Source: an uncultured Bacilli bacterium
GTDB lineage: Bacteria; Bacillota_I; Bacilli_A; RF39; UBA660
Reading direction: 5' to 3'
DNA: 7,423 bases
NCBI GenBank assembly: GCA_910586635.1
Contig: CAJUJA010000058.1
Coordinates: 1-7,423 of the forward strand
Shown piece by piece: positions 6,236 to 7,423 of this stretch. Each line of letters begins with the position of its first letter. The first letter of the stretch is position 1. The notes below the pieces were generated by a model, which did not search any database, was not told where the DNA came from, and saw only the letters and a program-made list of their open reading frames with translations. Both the position numbers and the translations under genes were made by a program.

Positions 6236-6660
6236 AAAAAAAGAAATCAAGCCACGTCTGGTAAACTAACTTGATTTCAATAGACAAATCGTAAGGTTGT
6301 TAGTCAGACAAATCCTTACAATTAAGTTTTTTTACTTATAGGTTGCAGAATAGCTAAATTTTAGAGTAGTAATACAGTTTGGTAACATAGTCTCCATCTA
6401 CACGTACTATCCGAAATAAAGTTATTCCTACATTGACTAGATGTAGTCTTAGCCCACTGTTCCTTAATGGTTTAACTTCTAACCACTGTTTTATTTCAGC
6501 CCTTTGAGCGAACAGATACAATAATTAAATTCTATTAAATAGGGTGACGGGTCCTATATCCGTTTTACGTCGATAATTTAGTTATTGCAATAAGCACAGG
6601 GCAAAGTCAAAAGTTTTGTCAAAAGACATCATCCTTCCTTTGCCTTAAAAGGCACCTATA
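6208..6660 (+). ncRNA. Probable long structured RNA (or structured leader) upstream of the Cro-like gene
   Basis: About 450 bases after a consensus promoter hold no credible ORF on either strand. By hand count 6241-6660 is about one third G+C, against roughly a quarter or less in sampled parts of the exonuclease gene. Stems seen: GAAATCAAG/CTTGATTTC (6243-6251 with 6270-6278); GTAAGG/CCTTAC (6291-6296 with 6314-6319, extendable to ten positions with one mismatch); TAAGT/ACTTA (6323-6338); CTACAT/ATGTAG (6428-6446); TGGTT/AACCA near 6468-6485; ATAGG/CCTAT (6539-6557), whose loop ACGG can pair with CCGT at 6560-6563; TTATTGCAATAA near 6582-6593; GGCAAAG/CTTTGCC (6600-6606 with 6638-6644). The loops of the first two hairpins are complementary over 11 bases. 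No clear terminator precedes the HTH gene, so it may be a leader, a processed RNA, or both. The family is not recognised. Confidence 0.55.
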
Positions 6661-6680
6661 TTATACAACAATTAGTTTAC
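6640..6680 (+). promoter_or_regulatory. Second promoter/operator just upstream of the Cro-like gene
   Basis: TTGCCT (6640-6645) and TATACA (6662-6667), 16 bases apart, are a plausible promoter. TATACAACAATTAGTTTAC (6662-6680) matches the operator candidate at 6118-6136 at 15 of 19 positions and would overlap the -10. The -35 lies inside a small hairpin (TGCCT/AGGCA, 6641-6654). The Cro-like gene could thus be made apart from the long RNA and under the same regulator. Confidence 0.4.
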
Positions 6681-6700
6681 AAAATCAAGGAGGTGAGTAA

Positions 6701-6892
6701 GTGAAATCAAGAAAATGGCTTGTAGAGAGAAGAGAAGAGAAAGGTTATTCTCAGTCATCACTTGCAAAGGAGTTAAAGATAACATCACAAGCCTATAACT
6801 ATATCGAAAACAATCAACGAAATCCAAGTGTTGAACTCGCTAAAAAAATAGCAGATATTTTAAATTTTAGTTGGACAAAGTTCTATGAGTAA
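6701..6892 (+). CDS. Small Cro-like XRE transcription regulator
   Basis: A 63-residue protein that is almost entirely one HTH_3 domain: VERREEKGYSQSSLAKEL, then KITSQAYNYIENNQRNPSVE, ending ADILNFSWTKFYE. The recognition helix is about residues 28-36. Proteins of this size divergent from an ImmR/cI repressor usually act as Cro, as a second regulator, or as an activator of excision genes. It reads opposite to the repressor, with about 600 bases between them. The start is GTG at 6701, chosen because AAGGAGG lies seven bases upstream. It is followed 12 bases later by the next gene, which has its own ribosome binding site, so the two probably form an operon. Confidence 0.88.
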   Translation: MKSRKWLVERREEKGYSQSSLAKELKITSQAYNYIENNQRNPSVELAKKIADILNFSWTKFYE

Positions 6893-6904
6893 AAGGAGAA
6901 TAAG

Positions 6905-7069
6905 ATGTTGGAAGAAATAATAGACAAAGATGAAAAAGTAAGTATTTCTGTTACACCATTAGGACAAATAATGTGTGAAATATTGAAAGTTAGAGATTTA
7001 ATTACATTTTTTGGAATAATAAACATTATTTTGATAATAAGTTGTTTATTAATAATGTTAATAAAGTAG
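6905..7069 (+). CDS. 54-aa single-pass membrane peptide
   Basis: An ORF beginning MLEEIIDKDEKVSISVTPLG with AAAAGGAG six bases before its ATG, 12 bases after the Cro-like gene. The first half is charged and soluble. Residues about 32-53 (LITFFGIINIILIISCLLIM) are a strong transmembrane segment ending in a lysine. No family recognised. Its size and C-terminal anchor would fit a small regulatory membrane protein, an exclusion peptide or a type I/II toxin-like peptide, none of which the sequence proves. Its last 44 bases overlap the convergent gene on the other strand. Confidence 0.6.
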   Translation: MLEEIIDKDEKVSISVTPLGQIMCEILKVRDLITFFGIINIILIISCLLIMLIK

Positions 7070-7406
7070 TTACGATTGAAACTATAATAGGACAAAAAAT
7101 ACTACGAACGAATTCTTTAATTCCATTGATTATTTTAAAAATATATTTATCTCTAAAATAATTTTTGCCAATAGTGGTCGGATAGAACGAAACAGATGAT
7201 GACATAATTGTATTTGAAACAAAATATGGTCTAGTGTTATTAACAATTTTATTTTCAGATATTAACTGTTTTATAGAACTTTCTATTGTTTTACGATCGT
7301 ATGGTATGGATTTATATAATTTGTCATTGGCTAATGGGTTATTTTCAGAGGAATTTTTATTTAAATACTTTAAAATCTTTTCAGAATATTTATCCAATAT
7401 AAACAC
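7026..7406 (-). CDS. Winged-helix-like protein with C-terminal membrane anchor
   Basis: A 126-residue ORF. Residues about 5-85 read like a winged-helix module: a first helix (SEKILKYLNKN), a second and third with DRKTIESSIKQLISENKIV as recognition helix, a beta wing (RPYFVSN...VSFYPTTIGKNYF). The last part resembles the x-T-x-x-G-x-x-Y-[FL] end seen in YjcQ-like phage proteins. A hydrophobic segment at about 103-122 (IFCPIIVSIVTTLLTLLINN) is a tail anchor. The upstream GTG (7406) is only two bases from AAAGG; TTG at 7397, giving MDKYSEKIL, has a spacing of 11 and may be the true start. It converges on the 54-aa gene with a 44-base overlap. Function unknown. Confidence 0.65.
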   Translation of the reverse strand: MFILDKYSEKILKYLNKNSSENNPLANDKLYKSIPYDRKTIESSIKQLISENKIVNNTRPYFVSNTIMSSSVSFYPTTIGKNYFRDKYIFKIINGIKEFVRSIFCPIIVSIVTTLLTLLINNLLSK

Positions 7407-7423
7407 AGCCTTTCAAAAAAAAT

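Noticed and set aside
6583..6630. Minus-strand 16-codon ORF (MMSFDKTFDFALCLLQ) in the RNA region
   Set aside because: The GGAAGG upstream directly abuts the ATG, the peptide is tiny, and it is antisense to the predicted structured RNA.
6214..6660. CRISPR array, type III toxin-antitoxin RNA repeats, or a tmRNA
   Set aside because: No regular direct repeats with spacers, no tandem antitoxin repeats, and no tRNA-like end with T arm and CCA.
6883..7095. Minus-strand ORF of 70 codons
   Set aside because: Mirror of the rightward 54-aa gene, which has a proper AAGGAG and start; this frame has none.

Overview
The window is AT-rich DNA using the standard code, with strong AGGAGG-type ribosome binding sites and short intergenic gaps. 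This fits a low-GC Bacillota host (Bacilli, Erysipelotrichia or Clostridia). I cannot name the species. Nearly all of it is mobile DNA, in two modules that meet at a tRNA remnant near 2856-2901.

Left module (1-2765, minus strand): a large serine recombinase (496-2286) is followed by a small ORF that has only an ATA where its start should be, then by a tnpV-like gene (1-238) with an in-frame stop that runs off the window. Upstream of the recombinase are three imperfect direct repeats, a plausible promoter, and a short ORF broken by one TAG (2478-2765). Two nonsense codons, a lost start and a lost zinc-ligand cysteine in the recombinase suggest an integrative mobilizable element in decay.

Junction (2808-3044): the 3' part of tRNA-Gly(GCC), from anticodon loop to CCA, lies on the minus strand next to a good intrinsic terminator. 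A tyrosine integrase gene ends 143 bases away. This is the usual layout of an att site where an element inserted into a tRNA 3' end. DNA to the right belongs to the integrase element. DNA to the left is chromosome or the older left element.

Right module (2902-7423): int (3045-4049), a TM2/zinc-ribbon/DnaQ-type exonuclease (4091-5314), an ImmA-like metallopeptidase (5382-5678) and an ImmR/cI-like repressor (5717-6094) all read leftward. Rightward come a consensus sigma-A promoter (6173-6201), about 450 bases with no ORF but many strong inverted repeats, a Cro-like HTH gene (6701-6892) and a 54-aa membrane peptide (6905-7069). A convergent winged-helix/membrane protein gene (7026-7406) overlaps the last one tail to tail. 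The order int - cargo - immA - immR, then divergent genes, resembles the left end of ICEBs1-type ICEs and temperate phages. The inferred logic: the repressor binds operators between the divergent promoters, ImmA cleaves it on induction, and the rightward transcript (structured RNA plus Cro-like protein) is released.

The two best candidates for undescribed biology are the structured, gene-free transcript at about 6208-6660 and the membrane-tethered exonuclease, which sits where prophages and ICEs often carry exclusion or defence cargo.
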